Source: JASFEQ01 sp050122535
GTDB lineage: Bacteria > Desulfobacterota > DSM-4660 > Desulfatiglandales > HGW-15
Reading direction: 5' to 3'
Length of the DNA: 14,322 nt
Assembly: GCA_050122535.1 (NCBI GenBank)
Contig: JASFIT010000074.1
Span: 1 to 14,322 of the forward strand
A model generated the notes under the pieces. The model did not search any database. It saw only the letters and a list, made by a program, of their open reading frames with translations, and was not told the origin of the DNA. This document shows, piece after piece, positions 6,501 through 13,715 of the stretch (its first letter is position 1; the number at the start of each line of letters is the position of its first letter). Both the position numbers and the translations under genes were made by a program.

Positions 6501-6618
6501 AATTCCACTTGTTGGTATGAGTTTACATACCCAAATGCCAATCAATGCCGAGACCGTCGAAAAACCGGTTTCTTATCCCATCCCCTGAATCACGAGCAAT
6601 TATCCTTGGCCACGGGCT

Positions 6619-7047
6619 TTATGGTTTCCTCTCATGGCAGTGATAGCAGTTTTTGAAGGGTGCATCTTCCGACACACCTTCTTTTACGGCTGTTTTGTGG
6701 CAACGCTTGCAGTTTTTGTGGAATGCTAAGCTCAGCTTCTTAACATTCTCCTTGCTCTCCACCGGGCTGTGGCAATCCGCACATTTCTTTACAGGGTCTC
6801 CTTCTTTCCATACGTTTTTACCTTCTTGATAGTCGTGGTGACACTGATCGCAAGAGACCTCATAGTCTTCGATGTGGCTCAAATGAGAAAAATCGACAGG
6901 CCCTTTTCTGTCTTTTTCGTAACCCTCATTATCAATGACTATTTCATCGGGCAGAGAAGGTTCCTCGGCAACTGTAATCCTCCCTGCCAGCACCAAAAGA
7001 AAACAGGCGAAAATCGCGACCGAGATAATTGGCAATCCATTTTTCAT
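6619..7047 (-). CDS. periplasmic tetraheme class III cytochrome c3
   Basis: A 142-residue secreted multihaem cytochrome. The signal peptide is MKNGLPIISVAIFACFLLVL followed by a likely cleavage after ITVA (about residue 27). Four haem c attachment motifs are visible: CDQCH (66-70), CADCH (89-93), CKRCH (113-117) and CYHCH (134-138). The mature protein has exactly eight well-placed histidines, counting H55, H58, H71 and H110 plus the four in the motifs, which fits bis-histidine ligation of all four haems as in cytochrome c3. Such proteins carry low-potential electrons in the periplasm between hydrogenases or formate dehydrogenases and membrane redox complexes. The start is ATG 7047 because AAGGAGGGG precedes it. 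Its neighbours are not obviously redox partners. A weak promoter-like pair (TTGACT 7097-7102, TATGGG 7073-7078) may give it its own transcript. Confidence 0.92.
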   Translation of the reverse strand: MKNGLPIISVAIFACFLLVLAGRITVAEEPSLPDEIVIDNEGYEKDRKGPVDFSHLSHIEDYEVSCDQCHHDYQEGKNVWKEGDPVKKCADCHSPVESKENVKKLSLAFHKNCKRCHKTAVKEGVSEDAPFKNCYHCHERKP

Positions 7048-7161
7048 CCCACTCCCCTCCTTTTCCAGAATCCCCATATCATTTCTCCCTGGAGCCAGTC
7101 AATACCTGTAGCCTCCCCCAAACCCACCTTCTCATTCAGCTATCTCAGTAATGAAATCACC

Positions 7162-7506
7162 CTACCAACGTTCCTCCACCTCATGGGCACTTCTTTCCAC
7201 TGTAAAGCTCAATTCCTTTAGTGTCATGCCGAGGACGCTAATCTCGTCCATATAAGTGATACTTATGTAAACTCTATTCTTTTCATCTTTTTCAATGGAG
7301 AAATCATCTCCGCTGAAATCATACCGTTTTTCCTTCATCCTCTCAGTCAAGAATCTCCTTGTATCCTCAACACTATTTTTCGTCCCATACACGCAAATAT
7401 TTTCCAGCTCCTTGCCAAGCCAGTACTTATCCCAAAATGGCCAAATGGCACTGACGATACAGATAATAATGAAAATTCCTATTATAACCTTTATGAAGTC
7501 TTTCAT
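7162..7506 (-). CDS. membrane-anchored hypothetical protein, 114 aa
   Basis: One N-terminal hydrophobic helix (about residues 5-26, KVIIGIFIIICIVSAIWPF) is followed by a soluble, charged domain of about 85 residues, presumably periplasmic. The soluble part alternates predicted helix (VEDTRRFLTERMKEKRYDF) and strands (RVYISITYMDEISVLG, LKELSFTVE). The layout recalls small DUF4845-like proteins, but I cannot confirm membership. GGAG lies 7 nt before ATG 7506. It sits 58 bp after the ChaN-like gene and 114 bp before the cytochrome gene, all on the same strand. Confidence 0.7.
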   Translation of the reverse strand: MKDFIKVIIGIFIIICIVSAIWPFWDKYWLGKELENICVYGTKNSVEDTRRFLTERMKEKRYDFSGDDFSIEKDEKNRVYISITYMDEISVLGMTLKELSFTVERSAHEVEERW

Positions 7507-7564
7507 CTCATGTCTCCGTTACTGGCGTTTTTTCCACCAGGAAAAAGTAGGCAGCATCGAGCGT

Positions 7565-9241
7565 CTATAACCGACTCACATGCTTGACCTTCTTTACCCG
7601 TTCACTGATTTCCAGGTAGCACTCAAAGGCCTTCATCGGTTTATCAAATGGATCTCTAAGAAACTCTCGAATTCTCTCCATAGAGAATTTTCCCCGTTTC
7701 ACAGCGTAATAAAGCTTGTTACCCAACATATACCCCAGTTGCGTGCTGAACACACGAGAAATTGCCGATCGGCTCTTGTATTGGGTGTGAAACTTTTTGA
7801 TAAATTCTGCTGCTTCGCTGCTTTTTCTCTGCATGTAGAAATGCTGCAAAATATATCTGGCCACTTGTATGGTCTCCTGGTCGGCCCCTTTATGCTCACC
7901 TCGCTTCACCTTGCCCAGAAATCTCCTGATAGAATTTTCCGATTGTGCCTTTCGTTTCTCATTTAAGAACATACTCCCAAAAAATCCCAGACATTCGGTG
8001 ATCACATGACGATAAAAATAATCGAACGGACTGAGCGAGTTTTTTAAAGGTCCCCGGAGCACGGCATTCAGAAAATGACATGCTTCCTCAGCCGCCATAT
8101 TTATGTTCGAGTTCGCCAGGTAAATAAGGTACATATTCTCACCAGACCGCTCATATTCCAAAAGGAATCCTTCACCTCGTTTAATCTTATCTGTGACAAG
8201 TCGAAGCTGGCCCTTTAACTCGGGCATCTCATAGAGCAGCTCCATAAAATAGAGGTTGTCAGGATAGTAAATTGTCAGTTTTTGCAGGGCATCAGCTGGG
8301 AGTTCAAGCTTGAAAATTGAGGCAAGGGTGGTAACCATTTCATGCACCATGGCCCCCCTCGCTTCAAAACCATCAGCCTCCCAGTCCTCGTGCACGGGAA
8401 AATACGCGTCTTCGGAATATTCCAGCCAGTTCAGATAAGACTGGATTTTATTTGCCGGCATCGTATTCATCACACAGTACATGTTTTCACTAATTCTGAG
8501 AACATCCGCTTCCTCAAGGCCATGTTTACACAGCTTCCAGTAAAGACTTTCTGCATTTTGGAAAATGATGAAAACCTTGACGGGCTCGTCCAATTGCTCC
8601 AGCAATTGCCCCAAATTTCTCGGGAGATGATTGGGGGAGATGTGCAGGTCGCCATCTACCACGTAAACCAGCTTTCCGGGATTGCGGAGAAAAGCCTTGG
8701 CAATAATCCGGGCCGAGTATCGATCACGTTCTCTTAGACTCTTAATTCCTTTTGCATTATTGATTGCCGTGTTGATGCCCAAAATGGGAATTCCGTTGTC
8801 TCGACATAAGGAAATAATGGGACTCCAGCTACTCCAATGAAATGGCCACTTCTTCGCATAATCGATTTTTTTCAGAAAAGCATTCTCGGTTAATTCGCCG
8901 GACATGAATTTATCCACATGCTTCTGATCACTGCCGTGAAACATCTCCAGGCAAAGGACTATTTCTCTTCTTCCCACAAGTTCACGAAGGATACGTAAAA
9001 CCGAACGTTGAGATTGCGCCAGCGTATGATAGTCGCCGTGAAAGATCACGTCAGCCGCCGAAGCCTTCCCAATCAGCTCCGTTTTGTTTGAGATTTCCTC
9101 ATAATCTCTTAAATAGCGCAAATACTCTTTCCTGTAAGTGGCAACCCCCGGCTCGTACCCTAGACTTTTCCGGACCAACATGACGTTCTTGCGGTAGTTT
9201 CTTTTCTGAATCTGGATGAGTTGCTCTCTGAGTTTAGTCAT
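7565..9241 (-). CDS. ChaN-like (Tiki superfamily, haem-binding-uptake fold) protein, 558 aa
   Basis: Residues about 55-265 match the ChaN/Tiki fold. Visible signature elements are the GDYH motif (G69, H72) after strand ADVIFHG, the LEMF segment with E99, and VVDGDLHIS with D198 and H200. In this superfamily these positions bind metal or haem, or form a protease-like active site. Typical ChaN proteins are lipoproteins of about 300 residues. This one has no signal peptide or lipobox and carries about 290 extra C-terminal residues, mostly helical, of unknown role. It starts at ATG 9241, only 5 nt after the stop of the upstream NlpC/P60 gene, with the purine-rich GAAGTAGAAGAA spanning the junction, so translational coupling is likely. 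The substrate is unknown; haem or peptide handling at the envelope would fit the neighbours (inference). Confidence 0.82.
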   Translation of the reverse strand: MTKLREQLIQIQKRNYRKNVMLVRKSLGYEPGVATYRKEYLRYLRDYEEISNKTELIGKASAADVIFHGDYHTLAQSQRSVLRILRELVGRREIVLCLEMFHGSDQKHVDKFMSGELTENAFLKKIDYAKKWPFHWSSWSPIISLCRDNGIPILGINTAINNAKGIKSLRERDRYSARIIAKAFLRNPGKLVYVVDGDLHISPNHLPRNLGQLLEQLDEPVKVFIIFQNAESLYWKLCKHGLEEADVLRISENMYCVMNTMPANKIQSYLNWLEYSEDAYFPVHEDWEADGFEARGAMVHEMVTTLASIFKLELPADALQKLTIYYPDNLYFMELLYEMPELKGQLRLVTDKIKRGEGFLLEYERSGENMYLIYLANSNINMAAEEACHFLNAVLRGPLKNSLSPFDYFYRHVITECLGFFGSMFLNEKRKAQSENSIRRFLGKVKRGEHKGADQETIQVARYILQHFYMQRKSSEAAEFIKKFHTQYKSRSAISRVFSTQLGYMLGNKLYYAVKRGKFSMERIREFLRDPFDKPMKAFECYLEISERVKKVKHVSRL

Positions 9242-9246
9242 TTCTT

Positions 9247-10152
9247 CTACTTCAAATACGTTCTTGCGCCCATATACCTGGCCGCATAATATCTATTGTA
9301 AAGGGAGTCCATCCGTATCGTCTTGCCTTTTCCTGGTGCGTGGATAAAGCTCTCACCTCCCGCATAAACACCCACATGCGAGACTCTTTTGCCTCCCGAG
9401 GTTGCAAAAAAGACCAGATCCCCCTTATCCAGAGCACTGCGGCGTACCGGATCGCCTGCCCTGTATTGAGCCGATGAGGAACGGGGTAGATTGAGGCCAT
9501 TCATATGGTAAACGGCCATAGTCAGACCGCTGCAATCGAAGCCCGTATTTGCCGAAGAGCCGCCCCACCGGTAAGGGAGCCCTATAAAACGCTCCGCGGT
9601 TTCCACGATCTCGTTTCTGAAATACTCCCGGCCGTACACCCTTTCCTTGGCCAAGGCGTAGTCGTCAGGGGTGACGATGTAATATTTGCGGACAATGTGA
9701 GCCTTTTTAAGACGATCTGCCGTGGCGCGGGCTGCCTCTTTTGAGGAATAATCACCGAAGCGAACTTTGTACAGACCCGTCTTGTGGCGAAAATAATAGG
9801 CGCTCAACCCCTGGCGTTCCAGGGATTCGGTGAGCCTGATGGCATTGCCAAGATTGGAGAAGGCGCCCGCCTGAATGGAATAGCCCATTCGGGCCAATTT
9901 GCTTTTTGTCGTTGTCGGCTCCGGCCTTTGCCGTGGCTTCGGCTGCGGCCTCTGCTGGGGCGCAGGCTGCGGTGTGGGCTGCGGTGCTTGATGGGATGGG
10001 GGCTGTGACGTCTCGGGAACAACGGCTTTTCTGCCCCCGCAACCCGTTACCAGCAGCAGGAATATGGAAAACGACAAAATGGTGCGATTCACGCCTCGAT
10101 TTCGCCCAGACCTGAAAGCTGTACTGGAAAGCCCTGGAATCCGCACTGCCAT
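9247..10152 (-). CDS. SPOR-NlpC/P60 lipoprotein, cell-wall endopeptidase
   Basis: A 301-residue outer-membrane-type lipoprotein. The signal helix ends in the lipobox LVTGC with Cys38. A proline-rich linker follows (about 47-80, PQP repeats), then a SPOR domain (about 88-160, YSIQAGAFSN...YKVRFGDYSS) that binds denuded septal glycan, and a C-terminal NlpC/P60 domain (about 180-301). The catalytic triad is Cys207 (FDCSGL), His259 (SHVGVY) and His271 (FIHAP). NlpC/P60 enzymes cut gamma-D-Glu-diaminoacid bonds in peptidoglycan stem peptides. I chose ATG 10152 because GGGAGG lies 9 nt upstream; a TTG two codons earlier is too close to it, and a GTG at codon 21 is an alternative giving a more ordinary signal peptide. 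It is first in the minus-strand cluster, under the promoter at 10296-10324. Confidence 0.92.
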   Translation of the reverse strand: MAVRIPGLSSTAFRSGRNRGVNRTILSFSIFLLLVTGCGGRKAVVPETSQPPSHQAPQPTPQPAPQQRPQPKPRQRPEPTTTKSKLARMGYSIQAGAFSNLGNAIRLTESLERQGLSAYYFRHKTGLYKVRFGDYSSKEAARATADRLKKAHIVRKYYIVTPDDYALAKERVYGREYFRNEIVETAERFIGLPYRWGGSSANTGFDCSGLTMAVYHMNGLNLPRSSSAQYRAGDPVRRSALDKGDLVFFATSGGKRVSHVGVYAGGESFIHAPGKGKTIRMDSLYNRYYAARYMGARTYLK

Positions 10153-10455
10153 AGGCAACTGCCTCCCTTTATGAGGTGATCTAAATTCTGCAGAGAAATC
10201 TTATGTGGGGTCTGGAAGACAGACTCCGTGCCAGGGGATAGGTAGGCATCATTTTGGCGTGTTTCGCCGTGAGGTAAGAAGAAGAGATTTGGGATATGAT
10301 AGAAAAGGGCTGTTAAAACGTCAAGTGTTTTAAGACACTTCCGTAGAAACCTAAAACTGAAAAAATGGCTGATCTAGAGCTGTGCGGTTCCTTAATACCT
10401 TGCCGCCATAAGAACGATTTTTACCCATTTCGGCTAAAAAAAACGCCCCTGGCCT
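10153..10455. other. intergenic region upstream of the NlpC/P60 gene
   Basis: About 300 bp without a gene. It holds the promoter and dyad described separately and a leader of about 140 nt. Near the left end of that leader GGCG-AAACA-CGCC can form a small hairpin. At its right end a T8 run (10436-10443, minus) follows the SDR gene after a G/C-rich segment and may be part of a weak terminator. Confidence 0.5.
10296..10340 (-). promoter_or_regulatory. promoter of the NlpC/P60 gene with overlapping 18-bp dyad
   Basis: On the minus strand TTGACG (10319-10324), exactly 17 bp, then TATCAT (10296-10301): 5 of 6 matches in each box. Immediately upstream and overlapping the -35 is the inverted repeat AAGTGT-N6-ACACTT (10323-10340). 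The same layout recurs before the small lipoprotein gene at 13246-13290. The start point would be near 10289, giving a leader of about 137 nt. Confidence 0.65.
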
Positions 10456-11154
10456 TCACCACGGCATCTCCACGCCATCATAGCGGAAAAACCGACCACT
10501 CTCCTCAAGCGTGAATTTTTCCACCATGGACCGCATCCCCCGAACGCTTTCCGGAGGCATAAGGGAGGTTCCCTCACCGCCCATCCTCGTGCGGACCCAA
10601 CCCGGGTGAAAAATCAGGACCCCGATTCCCTTTGGTCTCAGTTCGTGGGTGAGTCCCTCCATCACAGCATTTAGCGCTGCTTTCGTGGATCGGTAATAAT
10701 AGGCCCCAGGCGATGCAATATCCGCAATACTGGCCATGTGCGTGCTTATTACCACAACCAGTCGCTTCTCACTTTGACCAACGTGTTCTTGAAAAGCCTC
10801 AGTGACTCTCACAGCGCCCAATGTATTCACCTGAAACGTGTATAGCCAGTCTTCATATCGGAGTCTCCTCAGGCCCACCTCCATAAATTTCTCCAGATAG
10901 ACCCCGGCATTGTTGATGAGTACGTCTATAGGCGCTTGCATGAGTTCCACAGCAAGGGCATTGATCTCATCCGGTTTGGTCACGTCCAGACGATGGATAC
11001 TGATCCCCTTTTCCCGGTCAGCCAGCTCTTTAAGTTCAAGAGCCTCCGTTGGTTGGCGGCAGGTGGCATAGACCCGCCATCCCTCAGCAGCATATTGTCG
11101 GACCCATTCCAACCCAAGACCTCGATTACCTCCTGTTATCAGTACGCTCGCCAT
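10456..11154 (-). CDS. short-chain dehydrogenase/reductase (C-factor-like SDR), 232 aa
   Basis: A classical-type SDR with a complete Rossmann fold: TGGNRGLG cofactor motif (7-14), NNAG (81-84), Ser137 in VISTHMAS, the catalytic YRSTK pair Tyr154/Lys158, and HPGWVRT (183-189). The TGGNRGLGLEWVRQ start and overall length resemble the CsgA/C-factor subgroup of NAD(P)-dependent cytosolic SDRs. Arg33 in ATCRQP suggests NADP preference (inference). The substrate cannot be inferred. AGGAGG lies 5 nt before ATG 11154. It appears monocistronic, with about 270 bp on its upstream side and 300 bp downstream. Confidence 0.9.
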   Translation of the reverse strand: MASVLITGGNRGLGLEWVRQYAAEGWRVYATCRQPTEALELKELADREKGISIHRLDVTKPDEINALAVELMQAPIDVLINNAGVYLEKFMEVGLRRLRYEDWLYTFQVNTLGAVRVTEAFQEHVGQSEKRLVVVISTHMASIADIASPGAYYYRSTKAALNAVMEGLTHELRPKGIGVLIFHPGWVRTRMGGEGTSLMPPESVRGMRSMVEKFTLEESGRFFRYDGVEMPW

Positions 11155-11425
11155 GAGAACCTCCTGCGTCTTTTCTGAATTTAAGAATAACGCTAAGAAG
11201 TGTTGGCATTTAATCCGTTTTATTCGGAGGCGATGCGGGTCTCCTCAAGGTGATATCTCAAAAAAAATACCAGCCAAATTCCGCAGTGCCTCTGAATAAA
11301 CAACAAGGCATGTCAACACTTTTGAACGTTGTTGATCTATTAAAAATTAATAAGGAAATCAGGATAGTCAATATTGGAGGGCTTCGTTAGTTGGCGAATG
11401 ACCTGGTCTGGAGCTTGCTTTTTTC

Positions 11426-12082
11426 TCAACGACCTGACATCTCTCTTACCGCATCAATGAGGCCGTAGTAAAGCAAACAATCCTGGACCCGGACTTCTGG
11501 GTATGAGTAGGAGATGACGTATTTTTGGGGGGCATATTCGTGGAACCAGATCCCTCGACTTGTTGTTTTCCACACCGGAGGCGGCTCGAACGTAATCACA
11601 GAATGGAATATGTCGCTTGCCGCGGCACCACAGCAGATAACAAGATCTGCGTCATAGAGTCGGAACTGTTCATTGAGGTTTTTCTTGTCTTCCTGCACGG
11701 TGATCGCGAGGGCTGGACTGTGAGCTGAATCTCCTGCGGGCGTCTTTTTCAGGTGCATGACGCATATGGACCTCAGGGTCCCGCTTCTATGCTGAACAGA
11801 TACTTCCTCAAAAAGATTCCAAGCTATGTCTTCATCCAATTGTCTTAGGCCGATAACCCAGCGTGTTATGTGATTCCATGGCTGAGGGCTTGCACCTCGC
11901 CTCAAGAATGCCCGGTGATCCCCTGTATCCCCTCCTGGATCCTCAACTTCCTGCATCACAAACATGATCTTCGGTTCGCTGGCGTTGAACGCCCTTTCAT
12001 CAGGCACGCCGTCCATAACAAAACCTGGGCGGTTCGCCGACCATCTTATAAATAGTTCATTTTCTTTCTCGGTGATTCCCAT
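11426..12082 (-). CDS. divergent uracil-DNA glycosylase-like protein, 218 aa
   Basis: The order of conserved blocks follows the uracil-DNA glycosylase superfamily. KIMFVMQEVEDPGGDTGDHR (38-57) occupies the place of motif 1 (GEAPGxxEDxxG), SICVMHLKKTPAGD (105-118) that of the NVVKCRPP-like segment, LVICCGAAASDIF (147-159) that of the central strand-helix, and SYSYPEVRV (191-199) that of the C-terminal HPS loop. Key family residues are altered: GEAPG reads MQEVE and the histidine of HPS reads tyrosine. Activity may therefore be changed or lost. It is cytosolic, with no signal peptide. AGGAGG lies 6 nt before ATG 12082. The superfamily assignment is inference from motif order, not a database match. 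Confidence 0.62.
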   Translation of the reverse strand: MGITEKENELFIRWSANRPGFVMDGVPDERAFNASEPKIMFVMQEVEDPGGDTGDHRAFLRRGASPQPWNHITRWVIGLRQLDEDIAWNLFEEVSVQHRSGTLRSICVMHLKKTPAGDSAHSPALAITVQEDKKNLNEQFRLYDADLVICCGAAASDIFHSVITFEPPPVWKTTSRGIWFHEYAPQKYVISYSYPEVRVQDCLLYYGLIDAVREMSGR

Positions 12083-12238
12083 GCGCTGCCTCCTACAGGG
12101 TCATTTTCACATGCTTAGTCAAGCTCATCTTTCACCGAACTGCCAGTTATGAGGATTCACGAGCCCTATTTTGAGGACATCTCACTTTCATGACGAATAT
12201 AGGCAAAACACCTATCTATTTTACTACAAAACGTATGA

Positions 12239-12261
12239 TGAAGCCAGGACCTGCAGCTTCA
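12239..12261 (-). terminator. weak hairpin at the end of arfB
   Basis: TGAAGC and GCTTCA pair around an 11-nt loop and overlap the stop codon; only CGTTTTG follows on the minus strand, so terminator strength is doubtful. Confidence 0.3.
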
Positions 12262-12687
12262 CGCATCCCCGGCTTCGGATGGGGTACGTCGGGTCCGTTT
12301 AATGTGGCTGCGACGGCGCTTGTCCTCGAGCCTGCGCTTTTTGGAAGCGGCTGTCGGATGCGTTTTCCGGCGCGTTTTAGGCCTCTCAGCTGCCTTACGA
12401 ATCAAGGCCACTAGCCTTTCTCTGGCATCTTGGCGATTTCGTTCCTGACTGCGAAACCGTCGGGCATCGATAATGATCACACCCTCTTCCGTGATCCGCC
12501 TCCCTGCCAACCTGATGAGCCGATCGCGCACCTCCGCAGGCAATGACGGCGAGTGCGCCGCATCAAAACGCAGCTTCACCGCTGTGGACACTTTGTTTAC
12601 ATTCTGTCCACCTGGTCCTGAGGCGCGGACAAATTCCTCCTGCAGCTCTCGTTCATCTATGGCAATGGTTTCTGTCACCTTGATCAT
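12259..12687 (-). CDS. arfB: alternative ribosome-rescue factor / peptidyl-tRNA hydrolase ArfB
   Basis: A 142-residue member of the ArfB (YaeJ/ICT1) class of release-factor-like hydrolases. The catalytic GPGGQ motif is at 24-28 in RASGPGGQNVNKVST, the usual N-terminal position, and there is no codon-recognition domain. The C-terminal tail (about 105-142) is packed with lysine and arginine (KTRRKTH, KKRRLEDKRRR), matching the helix that enters the empty mRNA channel of stalled ribosomes. ArfB frees nascent chains from ribosomes lacking a stop codon, independently of tmRNA. ATG 12687 has only a weak AGCAGG upstream. A possible hairpin (AGGCC 12700-12704 with GGCCT 12714-12718) borders this site. 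It lies 39 bp after the small lipoprotein gene and may share its transcript. Confidence 0.93.
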   Translation of the reverse strand: MIKVTETIAIDERELQEEFVRASGPGGQNVNKVSTAVKLRFDAAHSPSLPAEVRDRLIRLAGRRITEEGVIIIDARRFRSQERNRQDARERLVALIRKAAERPKTRRKTHPTAASKKRRLEDKRRRSHIKRTRRTPSEAGDA

Positions 12688-12726
12688 GGATTACCTGCTA
12701 GGCCGGCCCTACAGGCCTGAGATTGA

Positions 12727-13116
12727 TTATAACCTATTTGCTTTTTGCCTTTTCTTAATCTCTACCCATCCTATATTCTCAAACCACGGCGTAATAGACA
12801 GTCCGCTTCCGCCCCATCCATCGATACTTTCCTGGTCTACGTATATGCCTTTGATATATCTCCCGCTTTTAGAATAGACCAGCAATACACCATTAAGGTA
12901 TATCCTGGCCTCTTTCGGATTAAACACCGAAATAATCTCTGGGTTCAAGCTCTTCGTTTCTTGGTAGGATAAGACCTGCCTGGAAAATTTCTCATACCCA
13001 TATTTCTCCACATCTTTTTTTCCAGGGGAACACCCGACAAGGAAGAGAGATGTAAACACCAATATTGTGATCAATTTACTATTCATGGTCATAGGATTGT
13101 GCCAGCTTATCAGCAC
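12727..13116 (-). CDS. small lipoprotein of unknown function
   Basis: The translation contains MNSKLITILVFTSLFLVGCS, a lipoprotein signal peptide with lipobox LVGC; the mature protein would have about 100 residues and be anchored by its cysteine. No lysine-aspartate retention signal follows the cysteine (SPG), so outer-membrane sorting is likely. The mature part contains RIYLNGVLLVYSKSGRYIKG (about 70-90) and a GWGGSGLSITPWF stretch; I recognise no family. The start is uncertain: the longest frame begins at ATG 13116, but internal ATGs at codons 9 and 11 give a more normal signal peptide and none has a clear Shine-Dalgarno. Its promoter at 13246-13290 matches that of the NlpC/P60 gene. Confidence 0.75.
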   Translation of the reverse strand: MLISWHNPMTMNSKLITILVFTSLFLVGCSPGKKDVEKYGYEKFSRQVLSYQETKSLNPEIISVFNPKEARIYLNGVLLVYSKSGRYIKGIYVDQESIDGWGGSGLSITPWFENIGWVEIKKRQKANRL

Positions 13117-13245
13117 TCGATGGATCCAAAAAAGATAAGAGGCCCGCTGCCTTGCCCCGCATTCTTTTAAACCTTCCGGCCAGGAGAGGGATGTGTATCT
13201 TGAAGGGCAGTTCCCCTAGAAATGATGTGAAGAAGAGATATGTAT

Positions 13246-13290
13246 ATGATAGAAGAAAATTACCAAAAAGTCAAGTATTTTTAGCTACTT
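13246..13290 (-). promoter_or_regulatory. promoter of the small lipoprotein gene with overlapping 18-bp dyad
   Basis: On the minus strand TTGACT (13269-13274), 17 bp, TATCAT (13246-13251). The dyad AAGTA-N8-TACTT (13273-13290) overlaps the -35. Both the box spacing and the dyad position equal those of the promoter at 10296-10340, and AAGAAGAGAT follows both -10 boxes. The start near 13239 leaves a leader of over 120 nt containing a GC-rich stretch then TTATCTTTTTT, which could attenuate. Confidence 0.62.
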
Positions 13291-13334
13291 GTCCTATAAC
13301 GTGTGGCCGTGCCCCAATCACTGGAGGGCATTCC

Positions 13335-13640
13335 CTATTTTCCAAGTTTAAACCTGGTCGCATAGAACTTGAGTCGTTCCAAAGTCAAACTCATGGTGAT
13401 GCAGAGCAGAAGTCCTATCCAGTGTTTCCAGTCAACGCACAGAGTCGCTTTTATTTCTCGCCACAGCCACCAACTGGTCGTGTCGCTCAAATGATAAAGC
13501 TCATGGGCAGCCACGAAAGACTGAACCCGTCTTGGCAGATCATTTCTCACGTAGGCCGTCTGCGTGCACGGATCAGCCTTTCCGAAGGCAGGGAACAGCG
13601 TCCATTTATCAACAAGTTGCACTTCCATGCCCCATTCCAT
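13335..13640 (-). CDS. mini zinc-metallopeptidase-like membrane protein, 101 aa
   Basis: The centre holds FVAAHELYHLSD (about 42-53), with an HExxH zinc-binding motif (H46, E47, H50), and a C-terminal hydrophobic helix WIGLLLCITMSL (about 74-85) followed by a basic tail. Before the motif lie PAFGKADPCTQTAYVRNDLP and RRVQS. The layout looks like a very small membrane-tethered metallopeptidase; a third zinc ligand is not certain (E63 in WREIKA is a candidate). At 101 residues it is far shorter than standard peptidase families. ATG 13640 has no good Shine-Dalgarno; ATG 13628, after GGAATGGGG, is an alternative. The frame stays open upstream to the flavodoxin stop at 13716, so an unusual start is possible. 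It follows the flavodoxin gene by 75 bp on the same strand. Confidence 0.6.
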   Translation of the reverse strand: MEWGMEVQLVDKWTLFPAFGKADPCTQTAYVRNDLPRRVQSFVAAHELYHLSDTTSWWLWREIKATLCVDWKHWIGLLLCITMSLTLERLKFYATRFKLGK

Positions 13641-13715
13641 GCGCCAACTGATTGTTGAAGCGGTACCCCAACGCTCACTGTAACTTGGAGATAAAGGGGA
13701 TCGTTTCAGCTCGCC

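Larger units (their letters stand above)
6008..6618. other. gene-poor stretch between the 61-aa gene and cytochrome c3
   Basis: Besides the promoter of the 61-aa gene, the only candidate coding signal is an interrupted plus-strand frame at 6180-6500. A perfect palindrome AAACCGGTTT lies at 6562-6571, downstream of the cytochrome gene. I see no RNA gene or mobile element. Confidence 0.55.

Noticed and set aside
6562..6571. Palindrome AAACCGGTTT as terminator of the cytochrome gene
   Set aside because: The stem is short, has no loop room and lies about 50 bp past the stop with only a weak T-run.
9752..10115. Overlapping ORFs on both strands in the proline-rich part of the NlpC/P60 gene
   Set aside because: They arise from the GC-rich PQP-repeat coding sequence; the lipoprotein frame has lipobox, SPOR and NlpC/P60 motifs.
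12190..12414. Plus-strand 74-codon ORF
   Set aside because: It is antisense to the arginine-rich arfB tail and has no features of its own.
13152..13658. Plus-strand 168-codon ORF
   Set aside because: It is antisense to the HELYH protein and to the promoter at 13246-13290; the minus frame has the HExxH motif and a TM helix.
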